From: LMUY01 sp964242215
GTDB taxonomy: Bacteria > Pseudomonadota > Alphaproteobacteria > Acetobacterales > Acetobacteraceae
NCBI GenBank assembly: GCA_964242215.1
Contig: CAXTCJ010000012.1
Span: 14,411 to 78,410 of the forward strand
DNA: 64,000 nt
Reading direction: 5' to 3'
In this document: positions 25,256 through 33,936 of the stretch, piece after piece
How the letters are laid out: every line of letters begins with the position of its first letter
Numbering within the stretch: the stretch's first letter is position 1
Translations under genes and position numbers: made by a program
Notes under the pieces: generated by a model
Told to the model about the DNA's origin: nothing
The model's input: the letters and a program-made list of their open reading frames with translations, nothing else
Databases searched by the model: none

Positions 25256-27343
25256 TCATTCCGCGGCGCGCAGCCGCGGCTTGTTTTGCGAGAGGGGCCG
25301 CTCCGTCGCGACCGGTTCGGTGCGGAAGCCGATGATGTCGGCCTTGGGCTGGTCCAGCCCCTCCGCGGCGCGGCGGCCGCCGAACACGGCCGTCGCGATG
25401 GTTCCGGGCTGGAAACAGTCGCCGATCCGCAGCAGCGTACGCAAGCTTCCTTGCCCCACCTGACCGGCCAGCGCGTCATACAGGTCGGCGCGCGGCTGGC
25501 GTGCGGTGACCAAGACGACACTTGCCGCCGCCACCGTCTGCTGGCGCCCGGTGAACACGCAGGCCAAGTCCGCAGCGCCGGGTCGGACCGCGGCGAGGTT
25601 GTTGTTCGCCATCACGGTGATGCCGGCTTCCAGCACCTGGCGCTGGATCTTCTCCTGCTCCAGCGTATTCACCGTCCAGGCGGACACCAGTGGCGACGGC
25701 GTCACCAGCGTCACCTCCAGGCCGCGCTTGCGCAACGTTTCGGCCAGCACGCCGCCCATGTAGTAGTCGTCGTCGTCGAACACGAGGACCGGGCCCTCGA
25801 TCGCCACCCCGTCCATCACGTCGTCGGGCGACAGCATGACGGAACCGGGCTCGGCGGGCACCGGCTTGTGGTTGCGGCGGCCGAACCCGTCCCGGCGCCA
25901 GGTCGCCCCGGTTGCCAGGATCACGGTCGGCGCCTCCATCGCGAGCACGTCGTCCGCGGTCATGGTGCTCTCGCGGTAGACGGAGACGTTCGCCATGCGA
26001 TCGAGCTGCCCCGTGCGCCAATCCCGCACCCGGATCCACTCGCCCAGCCCGTGCAGCCGCGACTCCCGCAGCACCCGGCCGCCGAGGTCGCGCCCGGCCT
26101 CGGCCAGGTGCACCTGGTAGCCGCGCCGGCCCAGCGCCTGGGCACATTCCAACCCGGCCGGCCCGGCGCCGACGATCAGCACCGCATCCGCCGACCCCGC
26201 GGGGCTGTAGCGCTCCGGATGCCAGCCGCGCTTGTACTCCTCGCCGATGGTCGGGTTCTGCGTGCAGTTGATCGGGGCACCCAGATTATACGTCGACACG
26301 CAGATGTTGCAGCCGATGCACTCGCGGATGTCCTCGAGCCGGCCTTCCTCCACCTTCTTGGGCAGGAATGGGTCGGCGATCGAGGGCCGGGCGCAGCCGA
26401 TCACGTCCAGGATGCCGCGCTTCACTTGCGACACCATCGTGTCCGGCGAGGTGAACCGCCCGGTGCCGATGACCGGCTTCGTGGTGACCTGCTTGATGTA
26501 GCAGGCATACGGCTCCTGATAGCCTTCTTGCTTGAAGCGCGAGGTCTCGCTGTCGTTGCTCCAGCCGCTGACCTTCACGTCCCACGCGTCCGGCAACTCC
26601 GCCAGCGAGGCGATGATGTCCCGCCCTTCCGACCCGGCGCAGATGCCGTCCGGTCCGCTCATCTCGTCGATGGTGATGCGCACGGCGACGGCGCAGGTGT
26701 CGCCCACCGCATCCTTGGTGTCCTCGATGACCTCGCGCAGCAGGCGGGTGCGGTTGGCCAGCACGCCGCCATACTCGTCGTCCCGGTGGTTGCGGCGGCG
26801 GGATAGGAAGAACTGCAGCAGCTCGAGGTCGTCGGCCGCATAGATGTAGATGATATCGAAGCCGACCGCCTTGGCCCGCAAGGCCGCCCGCCGGTGCCAG
26901 CGGCGGTATTCCGCGATGTCGGCCTTGTCCATCGCCCGCGCCTGGATCGGGTCGCGCCGGGACGGGAAGTCGACCGGCGACAGCAGCGGCTCGCGCGTGT
27001 AGCGGTTGGCCACCGCCCACCCACCATGCGCCAGTTCCGCGCCGGCATAGGCACCGTGCTCGTGCACCGCGTCGGTCAGCAGGCGTAGCGAGCGCTCGTC
27101 ATCGGCGTCCCAAAGCTTGACCTGAGGATACGGCGTGGAGTCCGACGACGGGTGGATCGACAGGATCTCCGTGCACACCGCTGCCCAGCCGCCCTCCGCC
27201 TTCACCCCGCGCATCGCAGCATGGCTGTACGGCAGGTCGGCGCCGAGCCCGTTGCAGTGCGGGACCTGGTAGAAGCGGTTGCGCAGCGTCAACGGGCCGA
27301 ACGGAACCGGCTCGAACAGGATGTCGTAACGGGGATCACGCAT
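25256..27343 (-). CDS. Trimethylamine-dehydrogenase-like flavoprotein with altered active site
   Basis: A 695-residue protein with the full TMADH layout: an Old Yellow Enzyme barrel (1-340), a 4Fe-4S site (C342, C345, C348, C360) and a C-terminal FAD/NAD-like domain (VLIVGAGPAGLECAQAL). The N-terminus aligns almost residue for residue with TMADH, so Cys30 (FYQVPHCNG) is the expected FMN-linking cysteine. Of the TMADH substrate bowl, Tyr60 is Ile60 here, Trp264 is kept (W261) and Trp355 is Tyr352. The catalytic pair Tyr169/His172 becomes Tyr168/Asp171, while Asp267 is kept (D264). It is therefore a related demethylase or dehydrogenase acting on another N-methyl compound. The stop-proximal neighbour is the aminotransferase, and upstream it overlaps the molybdenum enzyme by 8 bp. 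Confidence 0.88.
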   Translation of the reverse strand: MRDPRYDILFEPVPFGPLTLRNRFYQVPHCNGLGADLPYSHAAMRGVKAEGGWAAVCTEILSIHPSSDSTPYPQVKLWDADDERSLRLLTDAVHEHGAYAGAELAHGGWAVANRYTREPLLSPVDFPSRRDPIQARAMDKADIAEYRRWHRRAALRAKAVGFDIIYIYAADDLELLQFFLSRRRNHRDDEYGGVLANRTRLLREVIEDTKDAVGDTCAVAVRITIDEMSGPDGICAGSEGRDIIASLAELPDAWDVKVSGWSNDSETSRFKQEGYQEPYACYIKQVTTKPVIGTGRFTSPDTMVSQVKRGILDVIGCARPSIADPFLPKKVEEGRLEDIRECIGCNICVSTYNLGAPINCTQNPTIGEEYKRGWHPERYSPAGSADAVLIVGAGPAGLECAQALGRRGYQVHLAEAGRDLGGRVLRESRLHGLGEWIRVRDWRTGQLDRMANVSVYRESTMTADDVLAMEAPTVILATGATWRRDGFGRRNHKPVPAEPGSVMLSPDDVMDGVAIEGPVLVFDDDDYYMGGVLAETLRKRGLEVTLVTPSPLVSAWTVNTLEQEKIQRQVLEAGITVMANNNLAAVRPGAADLACVFTGRQQTVAAASVVLVTARQPRADLYDALAGQVGQGSLRTLLRIGDCFQPGTIATAVFGGRRAAEGLDQPKADIIGFRTEPVATERPLSQNKPRLRAAE

Positions 27344-29636
27344 CGGCGTGGCTCCTGATCAGGGTGGCGGGAGAGGGTACCCGGTCGCACCGGGCTGCGT
27401 TCGAACGATCGATCGCCTGCCAGACTGCGAGCGGCGTCAGCGGGGCTTCCAGTTGGCAATCGCCGCCGAGTGCCGCCTCTGCTGCATTCACGATGGCGGC
27501 CATGGAGGCGATCGCACCGGCCTCGCCCGCGCCGCGCACACCCAGGTCGGTGGCCGGGGAGGGGGTCTGCGCGATGCGGCACTCCAGGTTCGGCAGATCG
27601 GACGCGCGCGGGAGGCAATAGTCCAGCAACGACGCGGTGATCGGCTGCCCGGACCCGTCATAGCTGACCGCCTCCAGCAAGGCCTGTCCTAATCCTTGCG
27701 CGATGCCGCCGTGCAACTGGCCATGTGCAATGGCCGGCTGCAGCAACGGGCCTAGATCGTCGAACGCGGCATAGCGTTGCACACTGGCCACCCCGGTCTC
27801 GGGATCCACGCCGACGACGCAGGCGTGGCAGCCCAGTGTGAACGTCAGGCTGACCGGCACCTCGGAGCGTCCGACCAATTCACCACCCGCCTCCGCCGCG
27901 AGCTGTTGCAGGGTGGCGAACCGGTTGGTCCCCGGCAGCGTGAAGCTGCCGCAGGCGTAGGCAAGCGATGCCTCCTCGGCGTCGAGCAAGCGCGCCGCAG
28001 CAGTTCGGGCGCGGCGCAACAGGTCGGCGGCGCTGCGCGACACCCCGGTGCCGGTGGTCGCCAGCGCGCTGGATGCCCCGGTGCCGGTACCGAATGCCAC
28101 CTGGTCCGTGTCCCCCTGCACCAAGCGGATCCGCTCGGGGGACAGACCAAGCCGGTCAGCAACGATCGCACCGAATGTGGTGGCGTGCCCTTGGCCGTTG
28201 GATTGGCTGCCGATCCGGGCCACCACCATCTCGGAGTCAGCGCTGGCCACGACCTCCGCACGTTCCTGCCGGCCCATGCCGTTGACCTTCATGTACAACG
28301 CCAAGCCGACGCCGCAGCGCAGCCGGCCGCCTTGCGTGTCACGCGGCTGCACGGCCAGCCAGGTCTCGGCTTGGTGCAGCAGGATGGCCGGGTTGCCACT
28401 ATCGACGTGGTGCCCGGTGGCGCTGCGATAGGGGAAGTCTCCCGGCCGAAGCACATTCCGGTCCCGCAACTCGGCGGGAGACAGGCCGAGTTGGCGCGCA
28501 GCCGCGTCGATCAGCCGCTCCAGCACGAAGGTGCCCTCGGGCTGGCCGGCGCCACGAAACGGCCCGGTCGGCGTCGTGTTGGTATACCAGCCGCGCACGG
28601 ACAGGCTGAGAGCCGGCAGGCGGTAGGCGCCTTGCAGGCCGAACAGCAGGCTGGCCGTCGGCGTGGCGCGCGCGCCGGGGTGGACGTAGGCCCCCAACGC
28701 GCACGACGCCTGCGCACGCAAGCCGAGGAAATGCCCCTCCCGGTCCAGCGCCAGTTCCGCATCGACGAGGATGTCGCGCGCATGGGGCTCGCACAGATTG
28801 CTTTCGGAGCGGTCCGCCTGCCAGGCCAATGTTCGTTCCAGCACGCGCGCGGCACCCAACAGCGCCGCCTGCTCCGGCAAAGCGTGGATGCGGATGCCGA
28901 ACGCGCCGCCGACATCCGGCGTGATGACGCGCAGCCGCTCCGGCGCGGTTCCGAGGTAACCCGTTGCCAGCTCCCGCCGGATCGCGTGGGCGCCCTGGCT
29001 GGGTGTCACCAGCGTCCAGCGGCTGGTCGCCGGGTCGTAGCCGGCCACCACCGACATCGGCTCCAGCGGCAGGCCAAGGATGCGCGGAACAGCGACGCGC
29101 AAGGTGGTGACGTGGTGCGCGGCGGCGAAGGCCAGCGACGTTGCTGCCGGGTTGCCACCTTGCCAATCGAAGCCGAGGTTGCCGCCGGGGTGAATGGCCC
29201 CACTGCCAGCCTCGCCGAGGGCGGTCATGGCGGGCAGTGGGTCGTAGTCCACGAACACCGCCTCTGCCCCATCCGCCGCCGCGGCGGCCGTGGTCGCAAC
29301 CACGAGCGCCACCGCCTCCCCGGCGAAGCGGACGCGGTCGCGCGCCAGGGCGGGGCGAGGCGGGACGGCGGCATCGGAGCCATCCCGGTTGGTGATCGCG
29401 TCCAGTGCGGCGGGCAAGGCCGGCAGCACGGCATCCAGGTCCGCGGCCGCGAACACCGCGACCACGCCCGGCACTGCGCGCGCCGGCGCCAAGTCGACCG
29501 CGACGATCCGGGCGTGCGCCATCGTGGACCGCACGAAGCGGGCATGCAGCGTGTCCGCGCCGGCATGCTCGCCGGTGTAGCGGGCCGCGCCGCAGAGCAT
29601 GGGGGCGTCCTCGGTTCGCCCCGAGGACGCCCCCAT
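27336..29636 (-). CDS. Molybdopterin-binding (large) subunit of xanthine dehydrogenase/CO dehydrogenase family
   Basis: A 766-residue large subunit. Landmarks are GAARYTGEHAG at the start, RFAGEAVALVVA, VTPDVGGAFGIRIH-like text (VITPDVGGAFGIR), TTPTGPFRGAGQPEGTFVLE, GSQSNGQGHATTF and the catalytic Glu region LGVRGAGEAGAI. ATG 29636 overlaps the tautomerase stop (ATGA), which sets the start. The usual 2Fe-2S and FAD subunit genes are not adjacent anywhere in the window. The electron acceptor may be encoded elsewhere, or the flavin/Fe-S oxidoreductase overlapping it downstream may serve. It would hydroxylate a heterocycle or aldehyde. The first 13 codons lie in a 16-bp perfect hairpin. Confidence 0.88.
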   Translation of the reverse strand: MGASSGRTEDAPMLCGAARYTGEHAGADTLHARFVRSTMAHARIVAVDLAPARAVPGVVAVFAAADLDAVLPALPAALDAITNRDGSDAAVPPRPALARDRVRFAGEAVALVVATTAAAAADGAEAVFVDYDPLPAMTALGEAGSGAIHPGGNLGFDWQGGNPAATSLAFAAAHHVTTLRVAVPRILGLPLEPMSVVAGYDPATSRWTLVTPSQGAHAIRRELATGYLGTAPERLRVITPDVGGAFGIRIHALPEQAALLGAARVLERTLAWQADRSESNLCEPHARDILVDAELALDREGHFLGLRAQASCALGAYVHPGARATPTASLLFGLQGAYRLPALSLSVRGWYTNTTPTGPFRGAGQPEGTFVLERLIDAAARQLGLSPAELRDRNVLRPGDFPYRSATGHHVDSGNPAILLHQAETWLAVQPRDTQGGRLRCGVGLALYMKVNGMGRQERAEVVASADSEMVVARIGSQSNGQGHATTFGAIVADRLGLSPERIRLVQGDTDQVAFGTGTGASSALATTGTGVSRSAADLLRRARTAAARLLDAEEASLAYACGSFTLPGTNRFATLQQLAAEAGGELVGRSEVPVSLTFTLGCHACVVGVDPETGVASVQRYAAFDDLGPLLQPAIAHGQLHGGIAQGLGQALLEAVSYDGSGQPITASLLDYCLPRASDLPNLECRIAQTPSPATDLGVRGAGEAGAIASMAAIVNAAEAALGGDCQLEAPLTPLAVWQAIDRSNAARCDRVPSPATLIRSHADA
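29599..29636 (-). promoter_or_regulatory. 16-bp perfect inverted repeat covering the start of the molybdenum-enzyme gene
   Basis: ATGGGGGCGTCCTCGG at 29599-29614 is the exact complement of the sequence at 29621-29636, with a 6-nt loop. The right arm contains the gene's start codon on the minus strand, and the left arm holds the in-frame ATG of codon 13. In mRNA this would be a very stable GC hairpin hiding the start codon. It could damp translation unless ribosomes arrive from the coupled tautomerase gene. Confidence 0.6.
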
Positions 29637-30028
29637 CAGATGGCGACCTTGTAGGTCAGCTCGATCTCGTCGCCGTTCTCGCCCATCAGGCCCCAGGCGT
29701 GACGCGGCTGCTCGGAGATGATCACGTCCAGGTCGCGTGGCTCGATCCCGGTTGCGGCGGGCACTCGGGTATACAGCTCGCGCACCAGCCGCTTCAGCAC
29801 GTCCTTCGAGCGGCCCTGGAAGGTCTCGATCTCGATGATGGTGTAGCGCTCCGATCGCTCGTGGGCGGGGAAGATGAAATCCGCCCGGTCCATCGGGAAA
29901 AAGCGTTGCAGCCGCCGCTCGCGCGGAAAGGCCAAGCCGACGGAGATCGACTCGTTGACCGCTTCGGAGAGCGCATCCCGGATCGGGACCAAATGCTCGC
30001 GTATGCCGTAGATCTTGGCCTGTGGCAT
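29636..30028 (-). CDS. Tautomerase-superfamily protein
   Basis: A 130-residue protein starting MPQAKIYGIREHL, so Pro2 becomes the catalytic N-terminal proline after Met removal, the hallmark of 4-oxalocrotonate tautomerase-like enzymes. It consists of two fused beta-alpha-beta units, with a second half GRSKDVLKRLVRELYTRVPAATG matching the helix-strand of the family. The frame extends 12 codons upstream, but ATG 30028 supplies the required Met-Pro. It is the first gene of the operon tautomerase, molybdenum enzyme, TMADH-like protein, aminotransferase. A promoter with the TGTATACA operator lies directly upstream. It likely tautomerises or dehalogenates an unsaturated acid in the pathway. Confidence 0.85.
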   Translation of the reverse strand: MPQAKIYGIREHLVPIRDALSEAVNESISVGLAFPRERRLQRFFPMDRADFIFPAHERSERYTIIEIETFQGRSKDVLKRLVRELYTRVPAATGIEPRDLDVIISEQPRHAWGLMGENGDEIELTYKVAI

Positions 30029-30055
30029 GGTTGTCCACCCTCGCTTGACGCTTCC

Positions 30056-30083
30056 TGTATACAAAGTGCAGAGTCGAAGTCAA
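30056..30083 (-). promoter_or_regulatory. Sigma-70-like promoter with candidate GntR operator C (TGTATACA)
   Basis: Read on the minus strand, TTGACT (30083-30078) and TATACA (30061-30056) are separated by 16 bp and lie about 30 bp before the tautomerase start. The palindrome TGTATACA (30056-30063) overlaps the -10 box, an ideal place for a repressor. It is the clearest copy of the TGTRTACA core. The HAD-type gene is divergent. Confidence 0.6.
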
Positions 30084-30129
30084 TCATGTCCGGCTGCCAT
30101 CTCGGACCGGCCTAGTAACGAGAGTAGTG

Positions 30130-30834
30130 ATGACCGACGCCGCGGACCTCAAGCGCACCATCAAAGTCTGCATGTTCGACCAGTACGGAACGGTCGTTGA
30201 CATGCAGGGCGGCCTGACTGCCATCGCCACCCCGTTCCTCAAGGCGAAAGGCTGGACCGGCAGCCCCAACAGCTTCGTCACCTGGTGGCGGCGCACGCAT
30301 TTCGAGAACTCGATGATCGACGCGCTCCTGCACAAGGAGCACACGCCCTATCGGGAGATCGGGCACCGGGCCGTGGCGTTCGTGATGGACCGCGCCGGCA
30401 TCGCCTATACACCGGAGGACGTGCGGTATCTGGTCGGCGAGATCGAGAAGCTTCGCCCGTTTCCCGAAGTGCCGGAGGCGCTGGCGCGGCTGCGGACGCG
30501 CTACAAGCTAGTCGTGCTCTCCAACGGCGACCCGGACATGCTGGAAACCGCCAAGCGCTACCACGAGGTCCCGTTCGACCAGGTTATCTCCGTCGCGGAG
30601 GCCGGCAGCTTCAAGCCGCACGTCGCCACCTACACCAAGGCTGCCGAACTGGCCGGCGTCGCCATGGACCAGGTGTTGTTCGTCGCCAACCACGCCTTCG
30701 ACTGCATCGGCGCCAAGGCCGCCGGCATGCGCACCGCGTTCATCGACCGCCGCAGCCGGCCGTTCGGCGAGACGCCGCACCAACCCGACATCCTCGTGCC
30801 ATCGATGAAGGACTTGGCGGATGCCCTGGTCTGA
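30130..30834 (+). CDS. HAD-superfamily hydrolase, haloacid dehalogenase type II-like
   Basis: A 234-residue protein. The nucleophile is D17 in VCMFDQYGTVVD. LVVLSNGDPDML, AGSFKPHVATY and VANHAFDCIGAKAAGM follow the L-2-haloacid dehalogenase order. In that enzyme the last motif is SSNAWD; here the aligned Ser and Asn are replaced (ANHAFD), so true dehalogenase activity is doubtful and a phosphatase or other HAD role is possible. ATG 30130 is preferred over GTG 30127, with GAGAG upstream. It is the first gene of a plus-strand operon with the CoA-transferase and hydantoinase genes, divergent from the tautomerase operon. Confidence 0.82.
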   Translation: MTDAADLKRTIKVCMFDQYGTVVDMQGGLTAIATPFLKAKGWTGSPNSFVTWWRRTHFENSMIDALLHKEHTPYREIGHRAVAFVMDRAGIAYTPEDVRYLVGEIEKLRPFPEVPEALARLRTRYKLVVLSNGDPDMLETAKRYHEVPFDQVISVAEAGSFKPHVATYTKAAELAGVAMDQVLFVANHAFDCIGAKAAGMRTAFIDRRSRPFGETPHQPDILVPSMKDLADALV

Positions 30835-32035
30835 TAGCCCGGCTTTAGCTGGGGTGCGGGTGCTGGATCTGTGCCGGGTCGTCTCCGGCCCGTTCGCGAC
30901 CATGCAGCTCGGCGATCTCGGCGCGGACGTACTCAAGGTTGAGGAGCCCAGCCACGGCGATGAGAGCCGCACGTACGGACCGCCGTTCCCCGGCGGCGAA
31001 AGCGCCTATTTCATGTCGATCAACCGCAACAAGCGAAGCTGCGCCATCGACCTGAAGTCACCAGCCGGGCACGACCTCGTGGTGCGCTTAGCGGCAGAGG
31101 CCGACGTGGTGGTGGAGAACTTCCGCCCTGGCACGCTGGACCGCCTGGGCCTGAGTTACGACGTGCTGGCGCAGCATAATCAGCGACTGATCCTCTGCGC
31201 CATCACGGGCTTCGGCCGCAGCGGCCCGCAAGCGGATAGGCCCGGCTACGACCTCATCATCCAGGGCGAGTCTGGCGTGATGGACATCACTGGCGAGCCG
31301 GACGGCCCGCCGGTGAAGGTCGGCACGTCGATCGCCGACCTGGTGACAGGGCTATACTGCGCCCAGGCGGTGCTCGCCGCCCTCGCCCGGCGCGACCGCA
31401 CGGGCACGGGTGGCCGCGTGGATGTGTCTATGCTCGACGCAATGGCCTCGCTGCTGACGTTCAATGCCGGGATCTACTTCGCGACCGGCACCTCGCCGCG
31501 ACGCCGTGGCAACGCCCACCCGACGATCAGCCCCTACGAGACGTTCGCGGCCTCGGATGGCTGGCTCAATATCGGGGTGGCGAACGACAAGTTCTGGGCA
31601 TTGTTTTGCAGCGTGCTCGGGCGGCCGGACCTGCGCGACGACCCAGCCTTCGCCCGCGCGCGTGACCGGGCCGCCAACCGCGTGGCGTTGAAGGCGGTGC
31701 TGCAACCCCTCATCCAGGCCCGCCCGCGCGCGGAGTGGGTTACGGCGCTCACTGCGTCCGGCGTGCCGTGCGGCGAGATCAGGACGGTGGCGGACGTGTG
31801 CGAGAACCCGCAATTGACCGACCGGGGCCAGATCCAGGCGGTCCAGCATCCCGCCGCCGGAACCGTGCGCTATGTTGCCAGCGCAATCCGCTTCGACGAC
31901 GCGCCGCCGCCGCCCGCGCGTCCGGCGCCCCGCCTCGGCGAGCACCGCGACGAACTGCTGTCCGAATGGCTCGGGTTGGACACGGCTGCCATCGCCGCAC
32001 TGGCCCGTGAAGGTGCGTTCGGCGCCGCCGCATGA
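30821..32035 (+). CDS. Family III CoA-transferase (CaiB/BaiF)
   Basis: A 404-residue CoA-transferase. LAGVRVLDLCRVVSGPFATMQLGDLGADVLKVE at the N-terminus, NFRPGTLDRLGLSYDVL, and the active Asp region VKVGTSIADLVTGLYCAQAVLAAL are standard. It moves CoA between carboxylic acids in the cytoplasm. ATG 30821 overlaps the HAD gene by 14 bp, and the stop overlaps hyuB by 4 bp (ATGA), so these are co-translated. Its presence suggests that the pathway ends in an acyl-CoA feeding central metabolism. Confidence 0.9.
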   Translation: MPWSDSPALAGVRVLDLCRVVSGPFATMQLGDLGADVLKVEEPSHGDESRTYGPPFPGGESAYFMSINRNKRSCAIDLKSPAGHDLVVRLAAEADVVVENFRPGTLDRLGLSYDVLAQHNQRLILCAITGFGRSGPQADRPGYDLIIQGESGVMDITGEPDGPPVKVGTSIADLVTGLYCAQAVLAALARRDRTGTGGRVDVSMLDAMASLLTFNAGIYFATGTSPRRRGNAHPTISPYETFAASDGWLNIGVANDKFWALFCSVLGRPDLRDDPAFARARDRAANRVALKAVLQPLIQARPRAEWVTALTASGVPCGEIRTVADVCENPQLTDRGQIQAVQHPAAGTVRYVASAIRFDDAPPPPARPAPRLGEHRDELLSEWLGLDTAAIAALAREGAFGAAA

Positions 32036-33936
32036 CCGCGAGCCAGGCCCCCAGCCGGCGGACCGACGTTGCGACCAGCGCCGTCATCCGCGAGCAGCTC
32101 AGTTCCATCGTGCGCGAGATGCGGCGATCCATGGTGCAGTCGTCCTACAGCTCGATCATCTACGAGGGCTATGATTTCTCGTGCGTGCTGATCGATGGGC
32201 AGGGCCGGCTGATTGCGGAGTCTGGTGAGGACCACCCGTTCCACATCATCCCGGTCGCCGGGGCTGTTGCCGGCGCGCTCGCCGTGCACGGCGCCATCGG
32301 CCCGGACGACCTGCTGCTGCACAACGATCCCTACACGGGCGGCACCCACCTTAACGACGTCGCGGCGATCTGGCCGGTGCACATGGACGGGCTGCCGATC
32401 TTCTACGTCGTGGTGCGCTCGCACTGGGGCGACGTGGGCGGCATGACGCCCGGCTCGCTGAACGGCGCGGCGACCGACATCCTGCAGGAAGGCCTGCGGA
32501 TGAACTACCTGAAGCTCGACAAATCCGGCCGCTCCGAGCTGCTCCGCCTGATCCTGGACAATGTGCGCGCCACGGACGAGGCGACAGCGGACTTCCACGC
32601 CGTGCTCGGCATTTGCCGGGTGGCGGAGCGGCGGCTGCGTGACCTGGTCGCCCGGCACGGCTTGCCGACGGTGCAGGCGGCCACGGAGGACATACTGGAC
32701 GCGTCCGAACGGCGGATGCGCGCGGCCATCGCGGCATTGGCGCCGGGGGAATACCGCCATGTGGGCTACCTCGACGGCAACGAGGCGACGCCGCACCCGC
32801 TCGAGGTTCACGTCCGCCTGGTGATCGGGGCGGACAGCATCGAGGCCGACTTCACCGGCAGTTCCGCCCAGGTCGCCGCCCCGCTGAACGCCGGGCCGGC
32901 CATCGCGCCCACCTCGGTGATGACGGTGGTGAAATCGTTCCTGGACCCGAGCGGCCCCATCACCTCCGGCACGTTGCGCGCCGTCCGGGTCACGACCGTG
33001 CCGGGCACGATCGTCAATGCGCGCAGCCCGGCGCCCTGTGGCGGGTTGAACGAGGTGCGGTTCGGCTGCGATGCGGCGCTGATGGGCGCGTTGGCGCAGG
33101 CGATCCCGGAGCGCATGACCGGCGACGTCCGTGGCACCTCCAACCACACCTATATCGGCGGGCGCGGGTTCATCTTCTACGAGTACCCGTCCGGCGGCAC
33201 CGGCGCCTGGGCCACCGGCGATGGCAACACCGCAGTGCGTGCCTTCAACGAGGGCGAGAACGTGTCCGTGCAGTCCACCGAGATGGTGGAGCGCAGCTTC
33301 CCGCTTCGTATCCTGCGCCAGGAGGTGCGGCCCGACAGCGGCGGCCCCGGCCGGCAAAGGGGCGGCTGCGGCCTCGTGCGCGAGGTGGAGGTGCTGGTAG
33401 ACGACGCGCGCCTGTCCGTGCTGTCGGACCGCAACATCATCCCGCCCGCCGGGGTGAACGGCGGCGCATCCGGCGCCCCCAACCGCTTCGCCGTGCGGCG
33501 TGGCGGTGCCGAGCTACAGCCGAGCGCCTTCCCCGGCAAGGTCGCCAATTTCCCGCTCCGCCGGGGCGACGTTGTGCTGATGCAATCCTCCGGCGGTGGC
33601 GGGTTCGGCGACCCGGCTGAGCGGGACCCAGCCGCCTTGGCCGACGACCTTGCGGACGGCTACGTCACGCCTGCCGGCCGGATCGCCTACGCCGCCGCCC
33701 CGTCGGCGCAGGCCCACGCCCAGCCGGATCTGGCATCGCAACGCTGCCGCCTGTCCGCGGCGCTGGCGGCCCGGCTCGGTGCCGCTTCCGGCGACCTGAT
33801 CGAACTGGCTCCGCTCTCCGGCCCGGCGCGGCGGCTGTGGGTGGAGGCGATCGATCCCACCCTGCCCCATGACGCTGTGGCGGCTTCGTTCAGTGGCGAG
33901 TTTCACATCCGCCGCCTGGGCGGGGGCCTCCCATGA
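32032..33936 (+). CDS. hyuB: Hydantoinase/oxoprolinase family subunit B
   Basis: A 634-residue subunit B (HyuB / N-methylhydantoinase B family). Landmarks are SSIVREMRRSMVQSSYSSIIYEGYDFSCVLID, DLLLHNDPYTGGTHLNDV, VVRSHWGDVGG, NARSPAPCGGLNEVRFG and GDVVLMQSSGGGGFGDPAERDP near the C-terminus. It acts with subunit A in ATP-dependent opening of cyclic amides such as hydantoins, N-methylhydantoin or 5-oxoproline. Gene order B then A (the ATGA overlap at 33933 couples them) is one of the two usual orders. The ring compound is not known. Confidence 0.92.
   Translation: MTASQAPSRRTDVATSAVIREQLSSIVREMRRSMVQSSYSSIIYEGYDFSCVLIDGQGRLIAESGEDHPFHIIPVAGAVAGALAVHGAIGPDDLLLHNDPYTGGTHLNDVAAIWPVHMDGLPIFYVVVRSHWGDVGGMTPGSLNGAATDILQEGLRMNYLKLDKSGRSELLRLILDNVRATDEATADFHAVLGICRVAERRLRDLVARHGLPTVQAATEDILDASERRMRAAIAALAPGEYRHVGYLDGNEATPHPLEVHVRLVIGADSIEADFTGSSAQVAAPLNAGPAIAPTSVMTVVKSFLDPSGPITSGTLRAVRVTTVPGTIVNARSPAPCGGLNEVRFGCDAALMGALAQAIPERMTGDVRGTSNHTYIGGRGFIFYEYPSGGTGAWATGDGNTAVRAFNEGENVSVQSTEMVERSFPLRILRQEVRPDSGGPGRQRGGCGLVREVEVLVDDARLSVLSDRNIIPPAGVNGGASGAPNRFAVRRGGAELQPSAFPGKVANFPLRRGDVVLMQSSGGGGFGDPAERDPAALADDLADGYVTPAGRIAYAAAPSAQAHAQPDLASQRCRLSAALAARLGAASGDLIELAPLSGPARRLWVEAIDPTLPHDAVAASFSGEFHIRRLGGGLP

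Noticed and set aside
27777..29654. A 625-residue plus-strand frame opposite the molybdenum-enzyme gene
   Set aside because: Its residue makeup is Arg/Gly/His-rich and without motifs, and the opposite strand encodes a well-conserved large subunit.
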